A DNA stretch of 9,471 bases. It comes from Syntrophaceae bacterium. GTDB taxonomy: Bacteria; Desulfobacterota; Syntrophia; Syntrophales; UBA2185. Shown here one piece after another: positions 1 through 6,616 of this stretch; the first letter of the stretch is position 1; every line of letters starts with the position of its first letter. The position numbers and the translations under genes are program-made. The DNA is taken from positions 1 to 9,471 of the forward strand of contig JAFNGM010000048.1 of NCBI GenBank assembly GCA_017885225.1, written 5' to 3'. Under the pieces are notes generated by a model. That model did no database searches. It saw only the letters and a list, made by a program, of their open reading frames with translations, and was not told the origin of the DNA.

Positions 1-150
1 TATGATGAGCCGGATCGTCCCGTGATAACGAACGATATCATCGGCCTCGGTGGTCGTGACGTGAAGGTCGAAGACTTTATAAAAATCTTCAAGAAGGCAG
101 CCAAGGCTAAACCCGAAAGAGCATATGAAATTTATGGAGTGAGGGGATAA
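1..150 (+). CDS. porA: 2-oxoacid:ferredoxin oxidoreductase alpha subunit (PorA-like), C-terminal end only
   Basis: Only the last 49 codons are in the window, and the frame ends at TAA 148-150. The visible tail contains the stretch TNDIIGLGGRDV, followed by a Lys/Ala-rich helix and a closing EIYGVRG. This is typical of the end of the alpha chain of pyruvate synthase and related 2-oxoacid:ferredoxin oxidoreductases. In the family, this chain carries domains that work with the TPP-binding beta chain to decarboxylate a 2-oxoacid oxidatively to an acyl-CoA. The beta-subunit gene begins 2 bp after the stop, which strongly supports the call. The exact 2-oxoacid (pyruvate, 2-oxoglutarate or branched-chain) cannot be read from this fragment. 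Gamma and delta (ferredoxin) subunits, if separate, would lie further upstream. Confidence 0.85.
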   Translation, partial: YDEPDRPVITNDIIGLGGRDVKVEDFIKIFKKAAKAKPERAYEIYGVRG

Positions 151-152
151 TC

Positions 153-1115
153 ATGAAGAGTATTGTAGAAAATTTTGATTTGTTTGCCCCAAAGCTGGTT
201 GATAAGGAAGAATATTACAGTTCAGGACATCGTGCATGCCAGGGCTGCGGTGAGGCGCTGGCAATCCGCCTGATGGCAAAGGCTTTGGGTAAAGATACGG
301 TAGTGACCAATGCGACGGGATGTATGGAGGTTACTGCTACCCCCTATCCGACAACGGCATGGAAGCTCCCGTGGGTGCATGTGGCGTTTCCAAATTCCGC
401 GTCAGTAGGAGCGGGTGTTGAGTCCGCATTGAGAGTACTCCGGAGAAAGGGCAAAATCGCAGATAGGTATATAAAGGTGGTTTCCATCGGCGGCGACGGA
501 GGATCCTTCGACATCGGTTTCCAGGCAATTTCGGGAGCCATGGAGAGAGGCCACGATATGATCTATATCGTGTATGATAACGAGGCATACATGAATACGG
601 GTATTCAGCGTTCCGGCGCGACACCCTTCGGGGCTTCGACGACGACGGCGCCTGCAGGAAAAGAGAGTGTGGGCAACAAGAATTGGAAAAAGAACATGGC
701 TGAAATCATGGTAGCCCACAGGGTTCCCTATGTTGCAACGGCAACTCATAGCCATCCTATTGATTTTATGAACAAGGTCAAAAAAGCAAGGAAAGTGAAC
801 GGCCCTGCCTTTATTCACTGTCTTGCCGTATGCCCGACAGGATGGCGTTCTTCCTCTGAGACATGCATCAAGCTGGGCCGTCTTGCTGTGGAAACGGGTG
901 TGTTCCCGCTGTATGAGGTGGAAAACGGGAAATACAAGTTCTCGCCGGATAATCCCCCGAAGCTGAGACCCTTGGAGGATTATCTGAAGCCCCAAGGACG
1001 GTTCAGACATCTCACGCCGGATCAGATTAATATTTTCAGAGATATGGCGATGATCGAATACAACAAGGTGCTGGAAAGAGTGAAGCATTCAAAATCCTGG
1101 TCAGAATTGAAATAG
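153..1115 (+). CDS. porB: 2-oxoacid (pyruvate):ferredoxin oxidoreductase beta subunit, TPP-binding
   Basis: This is the catalytic TPP-binding subunit of a cytoplasmic 2-oxoacid:ferredoxin oxidoreductase (2-oxoacid + CoA + oxidised ferredoxin to acyl-CoA + CO2 + reduced ferredoxin). At 320 aa it is full length for PorB. The TPP/Mg signature starts at GDGGSFDIG (residues 114-122) and ends near YDNEAYMNTG (141-150). Cys29, Cys32 and Cys57, with Cys223 or Cys227, match the spacing of the proximal [4Fe-4S] cluster ligands known in pyruvate:ferredoxin oxidoreductases. The start ATG is preceded by a GAGGGG ribosome site that lies inside the end of porA, so the two subunits are probably translationally coupled. 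The next gene, nuoE-like, follows after 37 bp on the same strand. Pyruvate is the most likely substrate by family, but specificity is not proven by the sequence. Confidence 0.93.
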   Translation: MKSIVENFDLFAPKLVDKEEYYSSGHRACQGCGEALAIRLMAKALGKDTVVTNATGCMEVTATPYPTTAWKLPWVHVAFPNSASVGAGVESALRVLRRKGKIADRYIKVVSIGGDGGSFDIGFQAISGAMERGHDMIYIVYDNEAYMNTGIQRSGATPFGASTTTAPAGKESVGNKNWKKNMAEIMVAHRVPYVATATHSHPIDFMNKVKKARKVNGPAFIHCLAVCPTGWRSSSETCIKLGRLAVETGVFPLYEVENGKYKFSPDNPPKLRPLEDYLKPQGRFRHLTPDQINIFRDMAMIEYNKVLERVKHSKSWSELK

Positions 1116-1152
1116 TTTGGGAGTTTATTAAACGGGATAAGGTGATTGAAGT

Positions 1153-1617
1153 ATGAAAACAGCAAAGGCAAAAAAAATAACGGTGAAAGATATCATAAAG
1201 AAATACGGTGGCGATAAGACTGCAATGATTGCCATCCTTCAGGATGTCCAGGAAGAATTCAGATATTTACCGAAGGCAGCTTTGTCCTCTATCAGTAAAC
1301 AGATGGAAGTGCCCCTCACCAGGATTTATGAGATTGCGACGTTTTACAACGCTTTCAGCCTCAAGCAACGGGGCAAGAACCTGATCGAGGTGTGTGCCGG
1401 TACGGCATGCCATGTTCAGGGTGCAGCCAGGCTGATGGACAGAATGGAGAGAGATTTGGCAATTAAGTGCGGCGAAACAACGAAGGACAAAATGTTTTCC
1501 CTTGAAGAGGTCAGATGTCTCGGATGTTGCAGTCTGGCCCCTGTCGTGCGGATAAGCGGTAATATTCATCCTAACTTAACTCAGGACGAAGTTCCGAAGA
1601 TTTTGAAGAATTATTAA
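1153..1617 (+). CDS. nuoE: NuoE-like NADH oxidoreductase subunit, [2Fe-2S] thioredoxin-like (24 kDa type)
   Basis: This 154-aa protein belongs to the complex I 24-kDa/HydC/HndA family. It has an N-terminal helical bundle (about 10-70, including the typical IATFYNAFSL at 61-70) and a thioredoxin-like domain that holds one [2Fe-2S] cluster. The ligands are visible as Cys81-x4-Cys86 and Cys122-x3-Cys126 (motifs CAGTACHVQG and CLGCC). In soluble relatives this subunit sits on the NuoF-like flavoprotein and is involved in flavin electron transfer. The ATG has an AAGGTGA ribosome site at 1139-1145. The gene lies between porB and a nuoF-like gene, so it probably belongs to the same transcript and complex. 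The rest of complex I (membrane arm, NuoB/C/D) is absent, so this is a soluble diaphorase-type module. Names such as hndA or hydC would fit equally well. Confidence 0.92.
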   Translation: MKTAKAKKITVKDIIKKYGGDKTAMIAILQDVQEEFRYLPKAALSSISKQMEVPLTRIYEIATFYNAFSLKQRGKNLIEVCAGTACHVQGAARLMDRMERDLAIKCGETTKDKMFSLEEVRCLGCCSLAPVVRISGNIHPNLTQDEVPKILKNY

Positions 1618-1633
1618 TAATAGGGGTGGTAAA

Positions 1634-3547
1634 GTGAGTAAGATCAATACGCTTGAAGATTTAAACAAGGCAGCGAAGAGAGGTCTGGAGTCGATCATCC
1701 CGTCCAAGACAAAAGTTATGGTAGGGATGGCGACAAGTGGGATTGCCTCGGGGGCGCAGGAGGTATACAATGCCCTGGCGGAAGAAATAAAGAAACGGAA
1801 GCTGGATATAATCCTGAGTAAAACGGGAGCCATGGGGATGGATTGCATAGAGCCCCTCGTGGATGTCCTTCAGCCGAATAAACCACGTCTGGCTTACAGC
1901 AAGGTGACCGCCAAAAAGGTACCGGAAATTATCGATCAGATCGTGAAAGGTGCTGTGAATGGCAATAAACCTGCTTACAGAATGGATGAAGAAGAATTCA
2001 TCTGTCTCAATGAAAATAAGCCTTATTTAAAAGGTCCCGTACCGAAAGATTTGGAAGGCATTCCAAAGATCGGTGATGTGAGCTTTTATAAGAAACAGAT
2101 GAAGTTGGCCACCAGAAACTGCGGTATGATCAATTACGAGAGTATCGATGAATACATCGCGAAGGGGGGTTACTTCAGCCTTCTTAAGGCTCTCACGAAG
2201 ATGCAACCTGATGAAATCATTGATGAGGTCATCGCTTCAGGTTTAAGGGGCCGTGGAGGAGGGGGATTCCAGGCGGGTATTAAATGGCAGACATGCAGGC
2301 GCGCCCATGGAGATATTAAGTACGTCATCTGCAACGGAGACGAAGGCGATCCCGGCGCATACATGGATAGAAGCGTCATGGAAGGTGATCCCCACAGTGT
2401 TATCGAAGGTATGATCATCGGCGCATATGCCATCGGTTCAAGCCAGGGATTTATTTATGTCAGAAATGAGTATCCCTTGGCAGTCGCCAATCTCCAGAGA
2501 GCACTGGACCAGGCGAGGGAATACGGGCTCCTCGGAAAAAATATTCTCAATACAGGATTTGACTTCGATTTAAAAATTGGCAAGGGGGCAGGCGCCTTTG
2601 TATGCGGCGAATCAACAGCATTGATGACTTCACTGGAAGGCAAAGCCGGAGAGCCGAGAGCAAAATATATCCATACCGTAGAACATGGTCTATGGGATAG
2701 GCCCTCCAATCTGAATAATGTTGAGACCTGGGCGAATGTACCGGCCATTATCAGCAGGGGAGCCAAGTGGTTCTCCAGTATCGGCTGTAAGAATAATTCC
2801 GGAACAAAGGTCTTTTGCCTCGTCGGGAAGATAAACAATATCGGAATGGTTGAGGTACCAATGGGGATACCGCTGAAAGAAATTATTTATGAAATCGGCG
2901 GCGGGATTCCTGGCGGCAAGAAATATAAAGCAGTGCAGACAGGTGGTCCATCAGGCGGATGCTTGCCTGATAGTCTGATTGATATTTCAGTTGATTTTGA
3001 TTCTTTGTGGGATGCAGGATCCATGATGGGTTCCGGTGGTATGATTGTCATGGATGAAACCACCTGCATGGTTGATATTGCACGGTATTTCATCGATTTC
3101 CTCGAATTTGAATCCTGTGGGAAATGTGTTCCCTGTCGTGAAGGGGTTTACAGGATGAATGAAATCCTGAACGATATCTGTGACGGAAAAGGGAAAGCGG
3201 GCGACGTTGAACTTCTGGAGTCCATGTCCCAGGGAATCGTCGATGGAGCATTGTGCGCCCTAGGCAGCACAGCAGCAAACCCGGTCTTGAGTACCCTCAA
3301 GTATTTCAGGGATGAGTATGTCGCTCATGTTCGGGACAAAAAATGTCCCGCCGGCGTATGTAAGGCTCTGATCCGTTTCAGCGTCAGCGATGAGAAATGT
3401 ACGGGATGTGGCGTGTGCCTCAAGAAGTGTCCGACAGAGTGCATAAGCGGTGAAAAGAAAAAGACACACGTGATTGATCAAACAAAGTGCATCAAGTGCG
3501 GTGTCTGTAAAGAGAGCTGTAAATTTGACGCAATAATCGTAGAATGA
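1634..3547 (+). CDS. nuoF: NuoF-like NADH-binding flavoprotein with C-terminal 2x[4Fe-4S] domain (HydB/HndC type)
   Basis: This 637-aa soluble flavoprotein binds NAD(H) and FMN. In order: an N-terminal thioredoxin-like domain (about 25-110); the 51-kDa FMN/NADH core with GLRGRGGGGF (203-212), CNGDEGDPGAYMDR (233-246) and CGESTAL (324-330); a [4Fe-4S] site with ESCGKCVPCREG (Cys495, 498, 501) plus Cys541; and a two-cluster ferredoxin domain with Cys589/592/595/599 and Cys619/622/625/629. His565, Cys571 and Cys576 form a conserved pattern near the region reported to bind zinc in HydB-type subunits. The N-terminal domain lacks Cys at the usual [2Fe-2S] ligand positions. This domain order is that of HydB/HndC/BamH proteins, some of which are electron-bifurcating, rather than the shorter complex I NuoF. 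Translation starts at GTG with an AGGGGTGG ribosome site just upstream. The gene ends in a 4-bp ATGA junction with the next frame. Confidence 0.93.
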   Translation: MSKINTLEDLNKAAKRGLESIIPSKTKVMVGMATSGIASGAQEVYNALAEEIKKRKLDIILSKTGAMGMDCIEPLVDVLQPNKPRLAYSKVTAKKVPEIIDQIVKGAVNGNKPAYRMDEEEFICLNENKPYLKGPVPKDLEGIPKIGDVSFYKKQMKLATRNCGMINYESIDEYIAKGGYFSLLKALTKMQPDEIIDEVIASGLRGRGGGGFQAGIKWQTCRRAHGDIKYVICNGDEGDPGAYMDRSVMEGDPHSVIEGMIIGAYAIGSSQGFIYVRNEYPLAVANLQRALDQAREYGLLGKNILNTGFDFDLKIGKGAGAFVCGESTALMTSLEGKAGEPRAKYIHTVEHGLWDRPSNLNNVETWANVPAIISRGAKWFSSIGCKNNSGTKVFCLVGKINNIGMVEVPMGIPLKEIIYEIGGGIPGGKKYKAVQTGGPSGGCLPDSLIDISVDFDSLWDAGSMMGSGGMIVMDETTCMVDIARYFIDFLEFESCGKCVPCREGVYRMNEILNDICDGKGKAGDVELLESMSQGIVDGALCALGSTAANPVLSTLKYFRDEYVAHVRDKKCPAGVCKALIRFSVSDEKCTGCGVCLKKCPTECISGEKKKTHVIDQTKCIKCGVCKESCKFDAIIVE

Positions 3548-3550
3548 AGG
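3547..3550 (+). promoter_or_regulatory. Ribosome binding site favouring the ATG at 3559
   Basis: AAGG at 3547-3550 lies 8 bases before the ATG at 3559, a normal spacing. The in-frame ATG at 3544, which overlaps the nuoF-like stop codon, has no purine-rich site upstream. The protein from 3559 begins MVSFIIDGKK, as ferredoxin-type N-termini of this family usually do. This is a judgement between two possible starts five codons apart. Confidence 0.5.
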
Positions 3551-3558
3551 TAGGGGAA

Positions 3559-4272
3559 ATGGTAAGCTTTATCATAGATGGTAAGAAGGTTGAGGCTGAG
3601 GCAGGTGCAAACGTACTCCAGGTTGCTCGTAAATATGGCATAGTGATTCCAACCCTGTGCTGTCATGAGTCAGTTGCTCCATCGGGAGCGTGCCGCCTCT
3701 GTGTAGTTGAAGTCAAGAAAGGCAAAAGGACGAGGATCGTGACTTCATGCCTGTACCCTGTTGATGAAGGTATCGTTGTTGAAACGAAAACTGACAGGGT
3801 TCTGAATGTCCGCCGTCTCGTTATGCAGCTTCTCATGGCAAGATGTCCTGAGTCCGAGGTGCTTAAGGACATGGCTAAGGAGATGGGCATTGAACCACAA
3901 CCTGCCTTTCATCCTGACACAGATAAGGGAAAATGTGTCCTGTGTCGACTTTGTGTAAAGGCCTGTGAAGATGTCGTAGGTGCGAGCGCAATTGGTTTGT
4001 CCGGCAGAGGGAAGAACAAAAAAGTAGGCGCCCCGTTCATGGAAGATTCAAAGACATGCATCGGCTGTGGTGCGTGTGCATATATCTGCCCGACGGAGCA
4101 TATCATAATGGAGTCAACGGACAGTAAGCGGAAAATCTGGGGACGTACCTTTAAGATGCAGCCATGCGATAAGTGCGGTAGATATTTTGCGCCGGTTGAC
4201 CAGTTGAAATTTATCAGCGACAAAACTGGTACACCGATGACAGAACTTGCGGTTTGCATGAGTTGTAAATAA
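3559..4272 (+). CDS. Short NuoG/HydA-N-like iron-sulfur subunit: [2Fe-2S] plus 2x[4Fe-4S] plus four-Cys tail
   Basis: This electron-transfer subunit is related to the N-terminal part of NuoG, HoxU and HydA/HndD. It has 237 aa from ATG 3559, or 242 aa from ATG 3544; the latter numbering is used here. A plant-type [2Fe-2S] domain has Cys39, Cys50, Cys53 and Cys69. The following segment, where family members normally have a His-Cys [4Fe-4S] site, reads LLMARCPESEVLKDMAKEMG and lacks the His and the Cys series. A two-cluster ferredoxin domain follows, with Cys131/134/137/141 and Cys172/175/178/182. The last 35 residues hold Cys208-x2-Cys211 and Cys238-x2-Cys241, a zinc-ribbon or rubredoxin-like layout that could hold zinc or iron. 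There is no hydrogenase H-cluster domain and no molybdopterin domain. The gene is last in the por-nuo operon and probably wires the oxidoreductase to the NuoEF-like flavoprotein. That role is inferred from position; BamI-type and HoxU-type subunits are alternatives. Confidence 0.85.
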   Translation: MVSFIIDGKKVEAEAGANVLQVARKYGIVIPTLCCHESVAPSGACRLCVVEVKKGKRTRIVTSCLYPVDEGIVVETKTDRVLNVRRLVMQLLMARCPESEVLKDMAKEMGIEPQPAFHPDTDKGKCVLCRLCVKACEDVVGASAIGLSGRGKNKKVGAPFMEDSKTCIGCGACAYICPTEHIIMESTDSKRKIWGRTFKMQPCDKCGRYFAPVDQLKFISDKTGTPMTELAVCMSCK

Positions 4273-4378
4273 GAAGCAAATTTTAAGGATGCTTGTATAG
4301 TTAAAGGCCATGTGCCACGCAGGAAGCGGGAATGGTTAAAGCTATTAAGCATGAGAGTAGCGTATATTGGATAATTAG
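4273..4378 (+). other. Non-coding trailer of the por-nuo transcript
   Basis: I see no convincing gene, RNA or repeat between the stop of the short NuoG-like gene and the terminator stem. Short frames here, such as a GTG frame encoding about 20 residues, lack ribosome sites and family features. The stretch is most simply the 3' untranslated end of the operon. Confidence 0.4.
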
Positions 4379-4412
4379 CGGCTCCGGTGATTTTATTCAC
4401 CGGGGCCGTTTT
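4379..4412 (+). terminator. Intrinsic terminator of the por-nuo operon
   Basis: A 12-bp stem pairs CGGCTCCGGTGA (4379-4390) with TCACCGGGGCCG (4397-4408). It has a single T-G wobble and a 6-base loop (TTTTAT), and TTTTGT follows directly. The GC-rich stem followed by U-rich RNA is a classic rho-independent terminator. It is placed about 100 bp after the last gene of the operon. Confidence 0.85.
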
Positions 4413-4413
4413 G

Positions 4414-4536
4414 TATTGGCGCAGGCGAATTTGTGTTACATTCCTTAGAATTATTGCAGATCATTTCGGTGTGCCAGTCGCCCTGAAAGCCGTAACGCTT
4501 TTGCCCTTTATCGGATTCATGCTCAGTGTGGCTTAA
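4414..4536 (+). pseudogene. Possible remnant of an MFS transporter C-terminus
   Basis: A short plus-strand frame open from 4375 ends at TAA 4534-4536. Its last part encodes FLRIIADHFGVPVALKAV followed by a hydrophobic TLLPFIGFMLSVA. This resembles the loop-plus-last-helix end of major facilitator transporters, where a short loop with a D-x-F/H-G element precedes the final membrane helix. No good start codon or ribosome site exists and the frame runs back into the terminator stem, so it cannot be an intact gene. I infer a decayed or truncated gene end. A chance hydrophobic frame is a real alternative. Confidence 0.3.
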
Positions 4537-4573
4537 AAAAAATATCCCGACAGGAGCAAAAAAAGAGTAACAC

Positions 4574-5047
4574 ATGGGATTTTGCTTTCTACAGAATACT
4601 TCCTCGGTTTATAAAAAAATTATGCTCTACTGGTTCCCGGTTATTCTGTGGATGGGTGCCATATTCTGGATGTCGACCGGAATGTTTTCTTCAGAGCATA
4701 CATCGCGTTTTATCATGCCGTTCCTGCGTTTCCTTTTCCCCTCTCTCCTCCCGCAAGATATAGAGATGATACATGGAGTGATCAGAAAGGCCGGACACGT
4801 CACTGAATATTTCATCCTGGGGCTTCTTCTCTTTCGTGCTTTTCGTGGCGGTTCTGCCCAGGCATGGCGCCCGCGGTGGACAATTTATACAATTATTGGG
4901 GTTGTGTTTTATGCAGCGACTGATGAGTATCATCAATCATTTAGTAATGCGAGAATGGCTTCTCTTATGGATGTAGGAATCGATTCGGTAGGCGGCATTT
5001 TGTCTCAGATTTCAATTATGCTCTGGCGTTTTCGAAAAGTGAATTGA
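4574..5047 (+). CDS. VanZ family membrane protein
   Basis: This is a 157-aa integral membrane protein of the VanZ-like family. About four membrane helices are visible, near residues 18-37, 77-90, 103-117 and 134-150. Family signatures are RKAGHVTEY (71-79), TDEYHQSF (116-123), and the conserved Arg127/Asp133/Asp137 region before the last helix. The founding member, VanZ of enterococci, gives low-level teicoplanin resistance, but most chromosomal relatives have no known role, and nothing around this gene points to glycopeptide resistance. The ATG at 4574 follows an in-frame stop and has only a weak GAG ribosome site. The in-frame ATG at 4622 (MLYWFPV) would give a more compact N-terminus and is an alternative start. 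The gene stands alone between the por-nuo terminator and the cyclase gene. Confidence 0.85.
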   Translation: MGFCFLQNTSSVYKKIMLYWFPVILWMGAIFWMSTGMFSSEHTSRFIMPFLRFLFPSLLPQDIEMIHGVIRKAGHVTEYFILGLLLFRAFRGGSAQAWRPRWTIYTIIGVVFYAATDEYHQSFSNARMASLMDVGIDSVGGILSQISIMLWRFRKVN

Positions 5048-5117
5048 ATCCTGAAGCCATCCGCTTTAGCCAATATTAGTTCACCTACCTTAGAGCTTCC
5101 TTGCTTCTGTTCTCGTG

Positions 5118-5123
5118 TATAAT
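5118..5123 (+). promoter_or_regulatory. Possible -10 element upstream of the cyclase gene
   Basis: A perfect TATAAT lies in the 184-bp AT-rich gap (5048-5231) between the vanZ-like and cyclase genes. No good -35 hexamer is found at the expected distance, so this is weak. A short inverted repeat (CAACT at 5144-5148 and AGTTG at 5152-5156) lies just downstream and could be an operator half-site pair. I see nothing else in this gap, and the start codon at 5232 has no clear ribosome site. Confidence 0.25.
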
Positions 5124-5231
5124 TTTGGGACTACTTCACATGTCAACTTTTAGTTGTATTAATTGCTTGTAATATAGGACAAAAGCATCTAAAATTCACT
5201 TCCATTAAATTCAATTTGCAATCGTACGGTC

Positions 5232-6599
5232 ATGGACAAAACATCTGATGGAACAGAAAACCTCAGGTTCCGGCCAAACAGAACCTTCATCTGCAGCGTG
5301 GTTTTCCTCGACATAGTAGAATATTCGAAAAAACCGGTGGAGGAGCAGATCAGCCTGAAGGAGCATTTTAATGTTCTCCTGTCTGAAGCCATCAAAGATA
5401 TCGCTGCGAATGATCGCATTATCATCGATACAGGTGACGGGGCTGCTATTGGCTTCCTTGGGGATCCTGAGGATGCCCTGTTCGTGGCCATGAGTTTTCA
5501 GGAAGCCATTGTCAATGAGATTGCCGCGAATGCCCCGTCGCTTAGTGTTCGTATCGGGATCAACCTCGGCCCTGTCAAGCTTCTCAAAGACATCAACAAG
5601 CAACTGAATCTGATCGGTGATGGCATCAATGTGGCCCAGAGAATCATGAGCTTCGCTGAACCGTGCCAGTTGATGGTGTCCCGCTCATTCTACGATGTTG
5701 TTTCCTGCCTGTCTCAGGAATACGCGAGGCTGTTTCAATATCAGGGAGCCCGAGCGGACAAGCACGTACGGGAACATGATATTTATTTAGTTGAGCATTC
5801 AGGGATTAGGCCTGTTCCTGCACATCAAAGGTTCGATAAGAAAAAGGATATATCCATTGCAGAATGTGAAGACGTTGCCGCGCAACAACCTCAGGAGAAA
5901 AAGGTGACAACTGTCGGTGCGGCGCCTTCTTCAGAACGCGCCCATGTCTTCAATGCAAAAAAATGGTTCTCTCTCGGGGTGCCGATCCTGGCCGTGATTA
6001 TTGGTCTTGCAGTGTTCATTCCCCGCGGTAAAGTACCAGAGGAGCGTACCAAGGAAACGGCTGCGATCGGAAAAAAGGATATCAAATCGGCACAATCACC
6101 AACAGTATCGATTGCTGATGCTCCAGCGCCTGCTGGAGCGAAACTGGAACCCTCATCTGCCGCAGCGCCATCGAAACCCGCGATTGCTCCTTTCCGGGCC
6201 GTGTCATCCAAAGCGGATGATATCGTTTTCGCTTTGACCGGTCTTAGAACAGCGGGTGGCAAAATTGTCTGTGCCTTAAACATCCATAACAAATCAAAAG
6301 TGGATAAGAGCGTTGCCTTGTATGATGATGCGTTTCGATGGACAAAATCAAAATTAACGGACGATGCAGGGAAGATTCAGCATGTCTCAAATGTCACTTT
6401 TACCAAAGGCTCCCAGAAAGTCGCAATGTCGGCCTCCGGCACCAGGGGTATCATCATCGGTCCCGGTGAAACTGTCGCTGCTTCTATGACATTCAAAAAA
6501 GAGTCATTGAGACAAGTCAGGTCACTGGACCTCCATCCTTTTATCTATGAGGGCAGAAGATGGCAGGAGCATGATCTTGTTCTCAAATTGTCCCACTGA
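5232..6599 (+). CDS. Membrane-anchored class III adenylate/guanylate cyclase-domain protein
   Basis: This is a 455-aa protein. Residues 18-188 form a class III nucleotidyl cyclase homology domain. The two metal-binding Asp residues are Asp27 (in VVFLDIVEYS) and Asp69 (in DTGDGAAIGF). The transition-state residues Asn133 and Arg137 (GDGINVAQR) are present. The usual substrate-selecting Lys is replaced by Ile65 and its partner Asp by Asn126, judged by eye against the KTxGD and YDxWG motifs. A charged linker leads to one membrane helix (about 245-264). A Pro/Ala-rich linker (286-320) and a beta-rich domain of about 135 residues follow, which I do not recognise. Lysines before the helix suggest that the cyclase domain is cytoplasmic and the C-terminal domain is outside. 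This arrangement suits a signal receptor making cAMP, cGMP or another cyclic nucleotide, or a catalytically altered sensor. ATG 5232 is the only usual start codon after the upstream in-frame stop at 5190; there is no clear ribosome site. Confidence 0.82.
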   Translation: MDKTSDGTENLRFRPNRTFICSVVFLDIVEYSKKPVEEQISLKEHFNVLLSEAIKDIAANDRIIIDTGDGAAIGFLGDPEDALFVAMSFQEAIVNEIAANAPSLSVRIGINLGPVKLLKDINKQLNLIGDGINVAQRIMSFAEPCQLMVSRSFYDVVSCLSQEYARLFQYQGARADKHVREHDIYLVEHSGIRPVPAHQRFDKKKDISIAECEDVAAQQPQEKKVTTVGAAPSSERAHVFNAKKWFSLGVPILAVIIGLAVFIPRGKVPEERTKETAAIGKKDIKSAQSPTVSIADAPAPAGAKLEPSSAAAPSKPAIAPFRAVSSKADDIVFALTGLRTAGGKIVCALNIHNKSKVDKSVALYDDAFRWTKSKLTDDAGKIQHVSNVTFTKGSQKVAMSASGTRGIIIGPGETVAASMTFKKESLRQVRSLDLHPFIYEGRRWQEHDLVLKLSH

Positions 6600-6609
6600 C
6601 AGGTGGGAC
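6590..6609. terminator. Hairpin between convergent cyclase and larC genes, possible bidirectional terminator
   Basis: A 7-bp perfect stem pairs GTCCCAC (6590-6596) with GTGGGAC (6603-6609) around a 6-base loop and includes the cyclase stop codon. It lies in the gap of 17 bp between two convergent genes. The flanks are only modestly T-rich in each direction (CCCTTCTT on the plus strand, AATTTG on the minus strand). Termination is therefore plausible but weak. Confidence 0.4.
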
Positions 6610-6616
6610 GCCCTTC

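Noticed and set aside
402..1088. 228-aa open frame on the minus strand opposite porB
   Set aside because: It lies wholly inside a clear porB gene, and its translation is Arg/Cys/His-rich without family motifs. It is an antisense shadow.
1153..4272. NuoEFG-like genes as part of respiratory complex I or an [FeFe]-hydrogenase
   Set aside because: No NuoB/C/D or membrane subunits are present. The short NuoG-like protein ends after its ferredoxin domains and four-Cys tail, without an H-cluster domain.
3909..4400. 163-aa minus-strand frame opposite the short NuoG-like gene and terminator
   Set aside because: It overlaps a well-supported Fe-S protein and starts within the terminator stem, with no recognisable domain.
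4393..4575. 60-aa minus-strand frame in the gap before vanZ
   Set aside because: It has no ribosome site and no domain, is low in hydrophobic core residues, and runs through the terminator stem. The plus-strand reading looks more protein-like.
4574..5047. VanZ-like gene as a glycopeptide resistance determinant
   Set aside because: No vanA/H/X/Y/S/R-type genes are nearby, and the VanZ family is widespread in bacteria with no resistance role.
5144..5156. Short inverted repeat CAACT/AGTTG upstream of the cyclase gene as a defined operator
   Set aside because: A 5-bp arm with a 3-base gap is too short to claim beyond chance in AT-rich DNA. It is mentioned only alongside the possible -10 element.
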